A stretch of 6,220 nucleotides of DNA, from the NCBI GenBank assembly GCA_910578765.1, contig CAJTRW010000019.1, positions 33,732-39,951 on the forward strand. Reading direction: 5' to 3'. This document shows, piece by piece, positions 6,043 to 6,220 of the stretch. A program made the translations under genes and the position numbers. The stretch comes from an uncultured Christensenella sp. GTDB lineage: Bacteria > Bacillota > Clostridia > Christensenellales > Borkfalkiaceae. The notes beneath the pieces were generated by a model. The model was not told the origin of the DNA. It did not search any database and was given only the letters and a program-made list of their open reading frames with translations. Position 1 is the stretch's first letter, and each line of letters opens with the position of its first letter.

Positions 6043-6065
6043 ATACTTATATTCTGTTCCTGTGG

Positions 6066-6106
6066 TAAAATTCCCTATGGGAACTGCGGTAACGGAAAGC
6101 CCTTTT
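6066..6106 (-). repeat. Copy B of the inverted dispersed repeat
   Basis: Read on the minus strand it carries GGGCTTTCCGT, a 7-nt spacer, GTTCCCATAGGG and AATTTT, matching copy A at 4973-5012 block for block. Its hairpin is better formed (TTCCC-ATA-GGGAA, plus 6071-6083). As in copy A, a terminator follows within about 30 nt. Confidence 0.7.
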
Positions 6107-6220
6107 GTTTACGGTAAAACCCGACCGCTTTATTAAAAAGCAAATAACCCGAATGCGCGTTTAATACGCGCCGTCGCGTTAAGGTCGGGTCGGTTGCGCC
6201 CCAATGTAGGGGGCATGACG

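Larger units (their letters stand above)
6001..6220 (-). ncRNA. Candidate structured RNA, 5' end outside the window
   Basis: This stretch upstream of the last gene has no ORF with coding character but is packed with hairpins. From the window edge: GCCCC/GGGGC (6198-6202/6210-6214, loop 6203-6209). Then an 8-bp stem ACCCGACC/GGTCGGGT (6119-6126/6183-6190) encloses two hairpins, GCTTT/AAAGC (6127-6131/6137-6141) and GCGCGT/ACGCGC (6155-6160/6166-6171), which makes a three-way junction. Next come the repeat-B hairpin (6071-6083) and the terminator (6001-6042). The minus strand is favoured because only that side has a T-tract after the last hairpin. I could not match it to RNase P RNA, tmRNA, SRP RNA, 6S RNA or a T-box by their conserved cores. 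It could be a stand-alone small RNA, the 3' leader part of something upstream, or a structured repeat. No promoter is visible inside it. Confidence 0.45.

Noticed and set aside
6001..6220. CRISPR array or tRNA in the terminal hairpin-rich region.
   Set aside because: No regularly repeated unit of CRISPR size and no cloverleaf with a T-arm GTTCGAATC-type core was found.

Overview
The window looks like a stretch of chromosome from an anaerobic Firmicutes-type bacterium, probably an uncultured gut clostridium. The evidence is near-consensus sigma-A promoters with 17-nt spacers, purine-rich ribosome binding sites, intrinsic terminators and an oxygen-sensitive [4Fe-4S] serine dehydratase. The exact lineage is inference. 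Five protein genes can be supported, and no tRNA, rRNA, CRISPR array or transposase is visible.

Layout: (1) 27-1232, minus strand: an HD-domain dNTP triphosphohydrolase of the dGTPase type, with its promoter at 1261-1289. (2) A divergent promoter at 1326-1354 drives a structured leader of about 105 nt and a PnuC-family vitamin transporter (1467-2195, plus). (3) 2218-3627, minus: an exported DUF4874/DUF4832-type protein that converges on pnuC. Its promoter lies so close to the start codon that the mRNA should be leaderless. (4) 3749-4972, plus: one-chain L-serine dehydratase (sdaA), transcribed divergently from gene 3 and followed by a strong bidirectional terminator. (5) 5134-5937, minus: an AT-richer, unrecognised two-pass membrane protein. 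(6) 6001-6220: no gene, but dense hairpins, including a three-way-junction-like fold and a minus-strand terminator.

The genes do not form one pathway; each has its own promoter and reads as a separate transcription unit. Loosely, the dNTPase and PnuC both touch nucleotide/NAD metabolism, and SdaA turns serine into pyruvate and ammonia.

The most interesting parts are non-coding. The pnuC leader can form a 17-bp hairpin that buries the only Shine-Dalgarno-like sequence and ends in five T. A rival fold (hairpin, loop pseudoknot and second hairpin) uses the same bases, which is the logic of a riboswitch or attenuator. Separately, a sequence of about 40 nt just after sdaA reappears in inverted orientation at about 6066-6106. 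Both copies keep a small ATA-loop hairpin and both are followed by a terminator, suggesting a repeated small-RNA 3' module or a dispersed element flanking gene 5.
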